Source: Phoronis australis | Lineage: Eukaryota; Phoronida; Phoronidae | DNA: 60,556 nt | Assembly: GCA_002633005.1 (NCBI GenBank) | Contig: NMRA01000922.1 | Span: 1 to 60,556 of the forward strand | Reading direction: 5' to 3' | The notes under the pieces: model-generated | The model's database searches: none | Told to the model about the DNA's origin: nothing | Seen by the model: only the letters and a program-made list of their open reading frames with translations | Shown here: one piece after another, positions 1 through 11,700 of the stretch | Position numbering within the stretch: the first letter of the stretch is position 1 | Layout: every line of letters starts with the position of its first letter | Translations under genes and position numbers: made by a program

Positions 1-563
1 CGACACTGCTTGCGCTAAGGGATAATCATATGGCGTTATACTGTGGGTGTGATTTTAAAGCACTTTAAGTCAAAAAGAAGAGAAGGTTAAATACAGTAGA
101 TGGTTGCAAACCACATGCCCAAGTGGCCGTCATCCCCTGCTGTAGTCCTGGGATAGGGGGAACCTCTTCTCAATTTCTTGTAAACATTAATTACTTAGGT
201 AGCTGCAATGATAATTAAATTAAAGTGCTTAAGTGGCCATCATCGCCGTCGTAATTTGAGGACAATGGAAGCCACTGTCCATTTCGTCAAAGGTAGATTA
301 CCTTAAGTGTAAATCGATTGAGCATCTGATTTAAAAAAATTAAATTTCAATCACTGCACTGGTATATCAGCTGATTTATTTTCAGTTGCATCAACTAATC
401 TAATTTTTAGACAATCAACATTTTTAGGCGACATATCAGATGGCTTGTAAATTTGTTAGGTTGGTGGTGGATCAGTTCTTGATAAGTCCATCTGAAAAAG
501 TTGCATGCCAACTCACTCATAGTTTAATGATAAATTAGTGTTAACAGTTCGGGTTTTTTTCAG
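1..563. other. Intergenic, no gene seen
   Basis: AT-rich sequence without a supported reading frame or RNA gene. The only structure I see is a short direct repeat, AAGTGGCC followed by NTCATC, at about 121 and 231, and a related copy (AAGTGGCCATGACA) near 3,230. It ends at a splice-acceptor-like run (seven T then CAG, 554-563) in front of the decayed reading frame described next. Confidence 0.5.
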
Positions 564-1342
564 TTGGATTTGTATCGCAAGCAACAGCTCAATCGAGCCC
601 TGAATACGCAAATGAAATTCAAAGATAAAGACCTTGTGTCTCAGAAGCCAAGTACCACAGATCATAATGCTATAAAAATAGAAAGACAACGACTGTGAAG
701 AGTGACGAATCCACAGTTTTCATAGATGTTTTGTTTGGAGTTCATTGAATCAAAGCTTCTAACACATGAAGATGTCATTTGCCTTTCCAAACTAAAGCAA
801 GACTTTGAAGCCGTTCTTCAGAAAGCTGGTGTGCATGAAGTTATTTGGACAGGCAATCTTAAGAAATATTGTTGAAGCTACTCACTATTGTAGTTTGTGC
901 CCGACTAAGAGATACGAAAGTGAATTGAGGCTAGTGTTCAATAATTCACTTGCTGACTCTAATTAACACAGCCCATTATAACATATTTTGAATCAAACGT
1001 TTGCCCAAATAGTGCCCGCCTCCAAACAAGGACTTAGTGTTTGACCCTTCATTGCCTGCGAGCTAATCACCAGTGTGCAGTGCTGTACCCTCTCTAATCG
1101 ACCATAGTTGGTTCCTTGGCGGTGGAGCTTTGCAGTTAATATGTATGGCAATGACCGCATCTCCATTGACAGTACTAAACGATGAACGCTGCAAGTGCAA
1201 AAAGAACATGTGTGCTGGGAAACTGAGTTTGTGCTGCAATGCTGGGTCAAACTGTACAGAAATGTGCAGCTGTGACAACTGTAGTAACATCAGCAACACT
1301 GACTGCATAACATTGGATAGTTCTTTGACAAGTCAAGCCTAA
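564..1342 (+). pseudogene. Decayed copy of an uncharacterised Cys-rich repetitive ORF family
   Basis: Three collinear plus-strand fragments look like pieces of one protein. At 564-695 there is a basic stretch containing LYRKQQLNRALN. At about 734-960 a frame reads FIESKLLTHEDVICLSKLKQ and then KRYESELRLVFNN after a stop. At 1,073-1,342 an 89-codon frame ends in a dense cysteine cluster (RCKCKKNMCAG, then LCCNAGSNCTEMCSCDNCSN). From memory, this order (an acidic segment with a VH...LK..Y pair, then a C-terminal C-x-C cluster) matches a large repetitive ORF family common in cnidarian and other marine invertebrate genomes. I know no function for it. Stops and frame changes between the fragments indicate a dead copy. 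The acceptor-like site before 564 could also mean a spliced gene, but no complete model can be made. Confidence 0.5.
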
Positions 1343-2239
1343 ATAGACCTCCAACCCCGTCATTTCGTTTTTTTTTGTATAAAAAAGTTAATTTTATTTG
1401 TTGATTATGTCATAGAAAGTACATACTTTGATCATTGTCATGTATTTGTCTCATACTGCTTGATAAACGCTGTCAGAATAATGTATTATTTTCATACAGT
1501 CTGTGCGCACATTCACAGAGATCATTCAACTATATTGTTTTTGTACTATAACGTATTTCTGGTGTATTATGCAAACAAGCTGTATTTTACACTATTAGTC
1601 AATGTTTTAGTCACTGAGGCAAAAATTTTGCCCTGTCTCTAGTGTTTTGTGTTATTTTTGTTGCCAGACAATGCCAGAATAACTTCCTAGTAACATTCAG
1701 ACTTAGTTTGCATTTTTGCCACTAGGTGGCTCTTTACATTTTTTTAAATTTCACTGTTTACAATTAATCTACGATAGTAAAACATGTAATGTGAGTGTAA
1801 TATTGTTCAATACAATGGCACTGATGGGACCATATTACTTGTTTTACAAAAAAGTCACCAAAACTGTTGTTTTTAAAAATATAAGTTTACTAAGCTCTTT
1901 GGTGGTAACTTCAAACTCAAATTTCTCAAAAATGTGCAACTTTATATGTGGGTACTTTTTAGATTTTGAAAACACTCTAATAAATGAATTAAAAAACACC
2001 AAAATAAAATTGCCCCCCTAAAGTACTCACAAAAACCATTTTCTAGAGGCCCTACAAATTCTGGCCCACCGACTATTACCAGCAGCTTCTGTTTTTTCGT
2101 CGTCACTCAGATTCCATGTTCTTTAAAAATGAAGTAATTTTCTTCATTGCACAGTGGAGCAGACGACAGAAACGGAGTCGTAGTGCGCAGCGCCACTGCC
2201 GGTCGCCTGGGATATCGTGGGAGAGCCTATACTTAGCGT
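1343..2239. other. Intergenic, no gene seen
   Basis: AT-rich sequence with short chance reading frames only, the longest 101 codons at 1,716-2,021. That frame is low in complexity and has no recognisable domain. Confidence 0.5.
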
Positions 2240-2440
2240 TACGATTGCACCGTGTTCCGAATTTGACACTTGAAATTGGATCTGAGCCCCCCCCCCAACA
2301 CACTAAAACTGCACACATTTAAATCTTGTTTCAGCCGTATAATGAATAATTACCGGGGTCAATTAATAATCTCAACTCAACATTTTCCTATGATTCCGGA
2401 AGCCAAAGGGGGGGGGGCGGGCCCCACTAAATCCGCCTAT
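2240..2440 (-). repeat. Interspersed repeat, copy A (GGCGGATTTAG family)
   Basis: Read on the minus strand, this segment begins ATAGGCGGATTTAGTGGGG, passes a G/C run, then shows a TGTGCAGTTTTA motif followed by a G run and CTCAGA, and ends near CGGTGCAATCG. The same blocks occur in the same order on the plus strand at 42,544-42,785, so these are two copies of one element about 200-240 bp long. There is no coding potential. The GGCGGATYTA end recurs elsewhere in the window. Confidence 0.7.
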
Positions 2441-2544
2441 GTAGTGTGTGAACTTGGTAATAAATTCCCCAATAAGTGATAATTTTAGCATTGGATTTGT
2501 TTGGAAAGTAGTATTATTAGACTTAGAAAATATAAGATCAAAAC

Positions 2545-2925
2545 TTTTTTTCAGGTTTAAATTTCGTCTTCCATTTGTAAGACCAGTCATAGAATTTGTT
2601 TAGGTCAGTTTCCAATTGTAAGGAGTCATGGGTCTGATCTTTTGACAGTGGGTAGAAAATTGCAGTGTTATCAGCACATAAGAATGTTTTAGAGTTTGTT
2701 GTGTCTGAAAGATCATTGCTGTACAGTCAAAAGAGTAAGGGGCCTAGTACGCTACCCTGTGGTACTTAATCGTTTACGAAACCTGGCGATGATGCGGGGA
2801 TAAGACACCCTCAATTCGGACTTTGTAAGTTTGACATTCCAGATATTATTTTAAAACGAAGAGAAGAGTGCCTGAGAAACCGTAAGATTGTAATTTATGT
2901 AGAAGCAGATCATGGGGAACGACAT
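2545..2925 (-). mobile_element. LINE reverse transcriptase remnant
   Basis: The minus strand reads, in order, DLLLHKLQSYGFSGT (about 2,915-2,870), YLECQTYKVRIEGVLS, VPQGSVLGPLLF (2,765-2,730), NDLSDTTNSKTFLCADN and a WKTKFKPEKK tail. This is the order of reverse-transcriptase motifs in jockey/CR1-like non-LTR retrotransposons: the segment before the GVPQGSVLGP block, that block, then the F-A-D-D catalytic box. The catalytic box has decayed to CADN, a stop interrupts the LLFLLY segment, and a frameshift separates the two halves, so the copy is inactive. Confidence 0.85.
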
Positions 2926-4216
2926 GTCCTGTGATTGACATCTGGCGATTGGTTTGTAATGTGCCACGGCTCGAAGAGTTGTTAAAACCAAAGGTGACTC
3001 GGCTAACGGAGCACAGAAGCCTGTTGTATCTATTTTGGGTCACGTTTATCTTATTTATTCCGGTGGAAATATCAGAATGTCTCTCTAACAATCAACATGG
3101 GTATCCCTGTCACAGTCGTCACCCGTGGTAACGTCAGCGCTATACTGAAACTTTTGTAATGTTTAAAAATCCTTAAAGACACTTACACTCGTATGTATAT
3201 TCGAAAAGTAAATACCGTAGTTCGTGCTCAAGTGGCCATGACATTTCTTGGATTTTCATAAAGATGGCCATAATTTCAGCAAACATGGATTTTTGTCTCA
3301 GGAATTTTGCAAATTTCGTTTCTTGATGTTATTTGATTAAAAGACTGTCTTGTCTAAAGCTCAATAATTCGATTACTTTTCTTAGAATTAAGGATCATTT
3401 TTCTTCCCAGTTCTAGTGTTGAAATGGGTGTGGCTGATAGAATACGGCATTAGAATGTCCTAGTATCATTGTTCAAAATTTCCACCTCCGATGTAGAAGT
3501 AATGTCGATGGGATCTTGCTGGTAAAAATACTATTTTGGATGAAAATGCACGTATTACGCTTCCAGATTATCATCCAGTCCAAAAAGCACGCATAGTTTG
3601 TTGGCCGAGTTAAATTAGTGTTAAGCGATAAAACGTCACACCAAGGTACATGTAGGCAGTTGCAACGTGTTGTCACGTACGTGGAAACATTTTGACATTA
3701 CGTCAGTTATCCTGGACATCACTGACTCAAATTCCTGGATCCGCTCACGTACCCAACCTTAACTGCCAGTATCGTCACTCTTAAAACACTTTCGCCTTAG
3801 GGAATAGCCTCAGAAACATGTCGGTGACAACCTAAACCTTATACTGACTGCTTATTCCCGATTTTCATTTATTTTATATCTTACTTAATTCGCTAAGCTG
3901 TATCGCTTTTATGAGATATTCATTAGTGCCTAGTGACGTAGTAACAAAGCTCAGGCGTTCTCGAGTCTCCTTCTTAACCTATGGCACAACAACGCGGCGT
4001 GACCACGTGACAGAATGATGACAAGTCAATCAGCCCAGGTATAGGTCGCGGCGTGAAATATAAAGCCATAATAATCACATGCTCTCGTTGAAAATACACT
4101 GCAATATCTCGCGTAATCTCGCGAAATCCTGGTTTTTTAATGTGGTATTTGAGTTAAGGATTTGTTGTCTCCTCCTCGACTGAATAGGTATTAGCGGGCG
4201 AAGAAACTTCTCAAGA
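2926..4216. other. Upstream intergenic region of the ammonium transporter
   Basis: No gene recognised. The part from about 3,900 contains CpG-bearing words (GGTCGCGGCGTG, TCTCGCGTAATCTCGCGAAATC) and leads into the promoter at 4,217. The left end could hold more of the neighbouring LINE, but similarity fades. Confidence 0.4.
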
Positions 4217-4251
4217 TATAAAGACAGGCTCAGCGATTCTGCAGTCACTTT
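4217..4251 (+). promoter_or_regulatory. Core promoter: TATA box and initiator
   Basis: TATAAAG at 4,217-4,223 is followed, 30 bases from its first T, by TCACTTT at 4,245-4,251, a match to the animal initiator YYANWYY with the A at 4,247. The spacing is that expected between a TATA box and a transcription start. The sequence from 4,247 to the strong donor at 4,333 has no ATG, as expected for a non-coding first exon. Linking it to the ammonium transporter is an inference from strand, order and the absence of another gene in between. Confidence 0.55.
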
Positions 4252-4333
4252 CAACGCTTACATATCAACCGTACACAAGACAAAGGACCGGGGAGACATT
4301 GAGGACATAAAGAAACGCTGTACGTCGTTTACG
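4247..4333 (+). other. amt: Putative non-coding exon 1 (5' UTR) of the ammonium transporter
   Basis: About 87 bases from the predicted start site to a consensus donor (ACG then GTAAGTT, 4,334-4,340). It lacks ATG, so the first ATG after splicing to the acceptor at 8,593-8,594 would be the AMT start at 8,617. An alternative first exon close to the coding start is possible, because a GTAAGA donor-like site also occurs near 8,512. Confidence 0.45.
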
Positions 4334-7300
4334 GTAAGTTCGAAGCTAACCATTATTTTTTACAGCGGCATTAATCCAGCGTGCTTTCTGTCAAAACATG
4401 TTCTGATTCATACCAACTTACATGTAATAGGTCAAAATGTTCGTTTAAGTTTCGTAAATTTGACATTTTGGGCCTTCGTCATTATATTTTGGTTGATCTT
4501 TGATTAAAAACATTTAGTGAACGATTAATTTGTTTAATTTTTCGCAAAGAAATATTTTTAAAGACGCCGCTCAATAGACAACGTGCCAATTTGACAATTG
4601 AAGTTTAAGTATTTTTGAACAGCAAATTGGTTTTTACCCTGTCCACTGCCACTTAATAATTACAATTATTTTTACACATCCTTACCGGTGCCTTCGGACG
4701 CACCATACAAGTACCTTGTCTCGACCAATCAGCATAAAGTGGTACAATCACATCGACACAAAACTGTTGTATCGCAGCTAATAATCCTGGAACATAGATT
4801 GCGCGCTCCGCAATCTCTCCATTACATCAGTTTTATTTCCTAAGTCAGATTTGAAAACATAAAAACACTAGCCAAGGGCAAAAGTCATTCCTAACGCTGA
4901 ATAAACGCCGAAACGCTACATGCTGGGAGGATAACGTACTGTAACGCTTTCGGTATGGGGGTGCATTTCACGTCATGGTGTTCTTTAGTCAGACGCGGTA
5001 GCATTGTCGTGTGCGGAGTATGTGGTGGCCGCTGCAACAAAGGGCTAGCAACAAAGGGCTAGCAACAAAAATCAGTGACAAAACACTATGCTGTCTAGCG
5101 CGTTCTGGCCTAAACTGGTGTGCACATTGTAATTTTCGTAATAAATATTCACAAAAAGAACATTTTGACACTTTGTGCAACTATAAATTCAAGGAAATAT
5201 CAGAAAATAGCAAAATCCAAGGAGGCAGTCGCGTCAACAGAACAGGGGGAGGTGATGTTGGACTTGACTGATTCGAGAAAAAAGCGATACTAAAGTTCTA
5301 ATTTATGGATCATGCATGTAGTTACTCCTTACGTTGTTGTTCAGTTTCAAAACTATTCGACATTGTTCCTGGACTATTTCATTTACGGTTTACTGCATGA
5401 CAAGTAACAAGGGCATTTGTATTGGCTTAGAATACATTGACTTTCGAATTGTTAGCTTTCATTGTCTAGAACATGATGCTTACTACTGTAAAAGTTGCCT
5501 TGCTTTGGTGAAACTTAATGGAGTCGTTGTTTAGAGAAATTTGCATTCTATGCGACCATGTAAGACAAACGAAATTAAAATGACCGCCAGGCAACCCCTA
5601 AGTTGGGAACAGCGATCCGCCAAGGTCCACAGGTTCTCGGCCGTCAGATCTGAGCCTGTTCCTGTCTTCGCTGCCACTGTAGCACCTGTATTTTCCTTCC
5701 TGATCCCGTTGAGCACAATGTGATACCTGTGGTTGAGATATTGATCTGAATCAAATTGTACACGATCAGTTCTATATAAATACAGACTTCAAAGCCGTCT
5801 CATGAATGTCACTGCAAGTCTTTGTTACACTGATAATCCCAGCCCACCGGCTGGCCAGTATTAATCGGCAGTGGTTTTCACAAGAAATTTACAAAAAAAT
5901 TGGATGGGAGAATTACCGCCCCTCTTGCTTTTAAAATACTGAAAAATGCAGCTGATGGAAAGGAAAGCGATCAAGAACTATCTTCTTTCTACACTTACCG
6001 TGCACAAGTAATCCACAACTTTGTCGAATATTTCTCGACAGTCTATACTCGCAAAAAATGAAAAAGACATGCTCTAAAGAGCATTTTTTCTAAAAATAGT
6101 CATTTTTGATGGTAAAAAATTATGAAGTGCTAATTACTTTTCAAAACACTAGCATGATGCTTTCAGAAGACTATGTGAAAACCTTGTTGATTGGAAGTAG
6201 AGGAAACTACACGAAATGCAAAAATGAAACTTTAGGCCGTAATGATGAAATTCTGTTATCTGTCAAATCATGTACTTACCACCCTTAAATGAACTTCTGT
6301 TTTTACCTTCTTACGATCTAATTTTGGGTTGGTTTGTTGTGGATCCGAGTTAAACAAATAAGACTGTAGAAATTTAATTTAAACAGATATTTGTTTGTCA
6401 TACCTCCAAACGAGTCGTGATTATTCGACCGGGTGTAGACAATGCTCAACGCCGCGCGCGAAAACATACTCTAACAGCAACAATGATAAGATCCATGCAA
6501 TCAAAGTCCCCCCAAAAGTCTGAAACATTACCAAACTTTGCGTAAAATGTCGCCTAGTTTCAATTCGACCCAAACTACTCAAAACCAAGGATTCGGCAAC
6601 TCTAAGTTTAATAATCGACATTAATTTTAAAAAAATCAAATGACATTTAGACATTCACATACCAATTGGTGAGCTCCCACTAATAAAACGTTGTAATATC
6701 TTAATTAATGCAAAGCAATTTAGCGTTGATGTACAACGTGTAGTGTTCCAAAAGTAATGCATTCTAGTTGATTGCCTATGCCATGTAGTTGGACCAACGG
6801 AGATTTGTGAGAATAGTTTAAAACGATAACTGAATTCTTCTTGCGCCGTTTCTGAGCATTGAAATAATATTTTGAATAATATGACTTCCATAATTTTTCG
6901 GAGATGGTCACCCATATGTGGTTTTGTCCATTTCGTTCTTTAGAAAATATGCAAGCAATGTCGCTAATTTGTTTACGGAAACAAAGATAAGATTGCAGTC
7001 AAGCTCGGCTTTTTCAGGCCTAATAGTCAACCCATGTAAAAATTTATTCGTGTTATTTAATTCAACTCGAAATGTCCACCCCAACCAATCACACACTCGG
7101 ACCCACGGATATCATTGCAGTGAAATCATCGTGCTAGAATATTGAGGACTCTGCTTCACGTCGTTTGGAGGAGTCTGTATCTAGCAGGGAACCCCCAAAC
7201 AGAAGTCGCGAGACGACAAATATGGTGACTTAGTATGCCATTTTCTATTTTGTTCCAGGCTAACTACCGTTTGAATCGGATTGAACAACTGCCAGTTTCG

Positions 7301-8594
7301 GCTCGGCACAGGGAGTATAAGGTAAGGTTGCGGGATGACACCGTTCTGGTGTTGGACATGTGTGTTGATTTGGGGAACGACGTAAGCATTTGTCATGTTC
7401 GGATGATTTTGTAAAATTACGTTTGCACTACAACTCACGGAACGCTAACCCCAGATTGAACAAGTACTGTAGACAAGCCCAGATTTTGACGCGTGCAACT
7501 TTCGAAGTCCACAGATACATGTATGACACCTTGACAGATGTATAATATATTATAAAAACGTCGGAAAATCAGTGTACGAGATTAATACTGATAATTACCA
7601 GCTACTTTCATGAAAATATTTGACTCCGATTACGATGTACTTATTGTTTTTTCTGAGTTGTAAAAGATATTACTATGTAGAATAAGTGATAGGTGGAAGT
7701 TTCAGCTTTCTCACACCTACAAGCCTTCCAGGAACGCTTTGTGAGATAGTCGCATAGCGAGTGGACCCAAAAATGTTTGTTTCAATATCAAAGCAGAATT
7801 TTACGCTGGTTAGCGAGACAAAACTTAATTAGACCAATTACTCGCGTAAAATCGTTCTGTAATATTTCATACCGTGATAGGATTCTATTTTCGTTACCAA
7901 CTTAGGTAATCAGTACATGTGTCATCTTAGGACATTTAACTTTAGGGTTTACAGCCTTAATAAGTTCTCTAGCGCTTCATTGAGCTGCTGTTGATTTGAA
8001 TCGTTCTTCACTATAAAACAAGTAAAACAGCCTATCACTACAACGAACTTTGTGAGACCCATTTAATTGGAGTGAAGGCTTACATGTAATTCAAGTTTTG
8101 GTTTTAGCCAGGTCACCAGAGCTAATTGCAGCTTTGAGTTACGTGTATGGACCTGCATACACCCATACACACACCATCCTCCCCTTCAGTAATACTAGGA
8201 CCTCGCTAAAAAGCAAGACTTCGTGAGATTACGTGAGGCATTGGCGTATACTTTAAAGGAGAACACGTGACCTTGACTAGATTGTAGCTAGGTAACAGCA
8301 TAGGTTCTAACGCTACTGAACGCACGCCGGGGCACTAAGTCAGTGGCACCCTAAAGATTAAAGGTTCACGGTCTGACGTTTATACAACCAGTCTTTTGGT
8401 TCGTCTCCCGTTGGTTGTAGTGTGAAACTGTTTCCTTATTTGCGACATGACATACATGTAGGAATGCAGGATCCACAGACAAGGAGGATCTTGTGAAACT
8501 GAGGAGGATTTGGTAAGACGGGCTGCTGTATTTTAGAGAGTATATCGCTGTAGCTCACATTTACGGGCATAATTTAAGAGGTTTTGTATTGCAG
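4334..8594 (+). other. Putative intron 1 of the ammonium transporter
   Basis: It runs from the GTAAGTT donor to a TTGCAG acceptor. I find no coding exon here. A fragment near 8,203-8,300 carries an interspersed repeat described separately. The segment 5,560-5,720 is slightly richer in G+C but has no recognisable protein. Confidence 0.4.
8203..8300 (+). repeat. Interspersed repeat, copy 1
   Basis: The words AAGCAAGACTT, GTGAGATTAC and TGAG, preceded by a CAGTAA..C..GG.CCT.CGCT block, recur in the same order at 31,640-31,780. The two copies are diverged outside these words. No coding potential. Confidence 0.5.
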
Positions 8595-8752
8595 ATTAAC
8601 GAACTAAATTGCTATAATGGTCGCAAACGAAACGGCTGAATTTAACCTGGACCAATTGGAGAAGTTGGTGATGTCGCAGGGAGATGCAATAACAGACATC
8701 AAACATAACTATGACGTCTTTTTCGTCACTGTAATGTCTTCAATTATCTTCC
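8595..8752 (+). CDS. amt: AMT exon 2: end of 5' UTR and residues 1-45
   Basis: The acceptor TATTGCAG ends at 8,594. The first ATG (8,617) opens an acidic N-terminus without a signal peptide, then the start of helix 1 ([13 protein letters not shown]). The donor is CGTAAGT; the exon leaves one base of a codon (phase 1). Confidence 0.85.
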
Positions 8753-11700
8753 GTAAGTTTCCACTTGATTTTATGTATTTTGTGATTTGGTAGGTGCCCT
8801 GGAGCGGGCTCAGATATTATCATGCATGACACAATCCGACTGCTGTTACCATTGTTCTCATTATGCAAAAAGCCAAACGTGGTTCCAAAGATACGCTGTG
8901 TTCCGTGCCCTATTTTTCGACAGTTTTTGTTACTGGTTATTTTCACTTGTTGCGCATGACACTGCAAATTTCACGGACAGTAATGGATGGGATTTACATG
9001 TACATGTATGTATCATCGTGCATTACTAGATGATAAAGAATCTAGATTTTCAAACAAGCCTTGAGGTTCTTAAACGTAACTCAACGCTTTTAAACATACT
9101 TCATGCAAGATGTCTAAACAGGGCTCGCAAACATACAGCAACCATGCACCACCGTATTTGAATTGATACAGGGAGAACAGTGCATTACAAGTTATATTAG
9201 TCCTCGGTTGAAGTTTAAGTTCGAATTCTCATAATATGGTGGTCCCGGATAGAAATTTTCTTCGTCCTGCAGGAAGTAAAACGCGTTCTTACACTGGCCT
9301 CGTTGTAGAAATGTCAGACTAATTCTAGGAATCATATTGAAAAATATCCCATACTTATGAAGTTCACCCAACTCACTGCCGTAAAGGTTGCGGCAAGAAC
9401 CTTGCTAGCAGTAAAGCGTCACTGACACTGGACGCCCGATGTCGTAAGGAGGTCGCACGCTGTTGTTTAACTTCCGACATCCAAGCGACGGGTGTAAGTG
9501 CGCCGCATGGTTATCGTATATGAGACAATGACATTGTTTGCCTTGGTTACGTCTTCGTGGGAAATAACAATGCAAGTCGCATGGATATCGTACACTGGAC
9601 GCACACCAGCCGGTTACCGACAAATGCTGGCCATTATCATAAAACACAGTGAAAGGTAGATACGCCAAACTACCGATCTTCATCAGATCAGCTTGCAGCC
9701 TAGTTACCCGTGGATCCGTCAAATACTTTTCATGCAGTAGAAAAAAATTGAAAATAGTAAGGCACCAAAAAGTAACATGAAAAACTGCAATGGCATTTTG
9801 GGCAATAACAGCGAGATGGAAGTGCCACAATGTGACCCGGGACGTTCTAGTATTTTGGGCTTGTCATCTGCAGTCTTAAGTACTAGGCTTACGAATATGT
9901 ACCCAAAGCAATGACAAGCTGTCATGTTTTATCACAAATATATAATCGATAATATTTTCCAACGCTAAAGGGTTGTTGTTTTGAGTTGTTGATCGGTATT
10001 ATTGCTGTTGCTCTCCCTGGTGCATTTGATTCGGTTGTTCGCGACAGTCACGCACCAGCATTTCTGTGAAGAATAAAACCACCTCACCATCGACACCGAT
10101 GTGAAATTGGCCTTCCATGGAGGTTTGTGCACAATATTATGGAGCGGAAACAGCGAATGCAATTCTATAATTCACAATCTGGGAGCCGGATGCGAAACAA
10201 TGTTTCAGACGTAATTACTTAATCCTTCAAGGTGGCAACTATTGGCGGGTAGCTTTAGATAGCTCTCGACACAGCACATCAGGAAATGCTTGATGCCATG
10301 GACATTTTAGGTGTAGTCTTTCCTCTAGGCACTCGTTTCCCTAAATGTGAGGACAGGCAAAAAGCGCAGTGTTTCAGTAACCTCTACCATAACTTGGAAT
10401 TGGAGTGACACGAGGTATAGTCTCGATTCTCAAAACATTCAATATCACGTTGATGTCGTATTGCAATTGAAAATAACGAAAGTGTTATTCCTTTGTTTAA
10501 ATGTGAGTGCAATTAAATTGTCCAGAATTACCTGAGTGAAAACATTTCCGGCGTGTTTACAGTGAACGTATTTTGTGTTTGAAGCAATTTTCTTTGATTC
10601 ACGGAAAATATGCACATAATACATTAGCAACCAGATTTGCTAAATATTTTTGTTATTAAAAGATTTACTTGGGTACTTTATGCGTCACGTTATAATCTCA
10701 ATGACGTTGATATAGATTTAAGTAGCAATTTTATTGACACTTTATCATTTCTTGATTATTAAAGTCATTGCTCATTCATTTTAATTAATCGTCGTTGCCA
10801 TGGATATAGACATTAGGGAAATTATGTGAACTTTGCCTGTGCGACTACAACACGTTTGACTTCGTTTGATGTTGTCAATTTGTAATTATAATTGATAAAT
10901 ACTTATAAAAAATTGTTTGTCTCACCTACGACATTGCAGTTGAACACAGTGCTTCATATTTCATACTGATAGATTAAAACAAAAAGATTATAATGTTTGT
11001 TTTGCGCCGTCGCTACCAACGTGTAGCCCACTTAATGTTCACAAATTCGACAGGGTGATAGCTAAAGTCATCGAACTTCTTACAGCAGCAAGGTTCAAAC
11101 TTTATTGCAAGGGTTGAACCAAGGTTTAAGTGCGAAACCATGTCGTCAGTTAACAAAGCACGCCATTGGCGGGGGCTAAATACTGTATCTACTTAACAGT
11201 TTTCCTACGGAAACCGCGAGTACCTACATGTAACGCAAGCGAGAGTTTCGTCAACCTCGTAGACCAGAGAAGCAAATAGTGGTAGAAATTGATACGTGAG
11301 CCTCTTCTATAAATAACTACCTAGTTGCATGTATTTGGAGAGACGACCGACAGTTTGTTAATCCGGTTTCCTAGAAGCCTCGGTTGACTCACAGCCGCTT
11401 AAATTCCCCAGATAGCATGCTGAAGTTGTCACTGAATTCAGTATAGATAACGCCATTTTGCTCAAACTTAGGATTAAATAAAATTCTGTCTCAATATTAT
11501 GTCCGCTACGACAGAGCGTGTGTGTCGTACTTTGGAGAAACATGGTCGATTTCTTGACTATAACGGCAAAATATCTCGCTTTATCGACTTAGCTAACGCG
11601 AGACTATATCGTCGTAGCAACTCAGCCATCTCGTTACAACGAGATAGTATCTCGTTTTCACGATAGTGAGTCGTTTTAACTAGATAGTTATTCATTATAA

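Noticed and set aside
9405-9830. A 141-codon minus-strand open frame inside an AMT intron
   Set aside because: No recognisable motif or compositional bias typical of protein. It lies opposite the host gene and has no splice context, so it is most likely chance.
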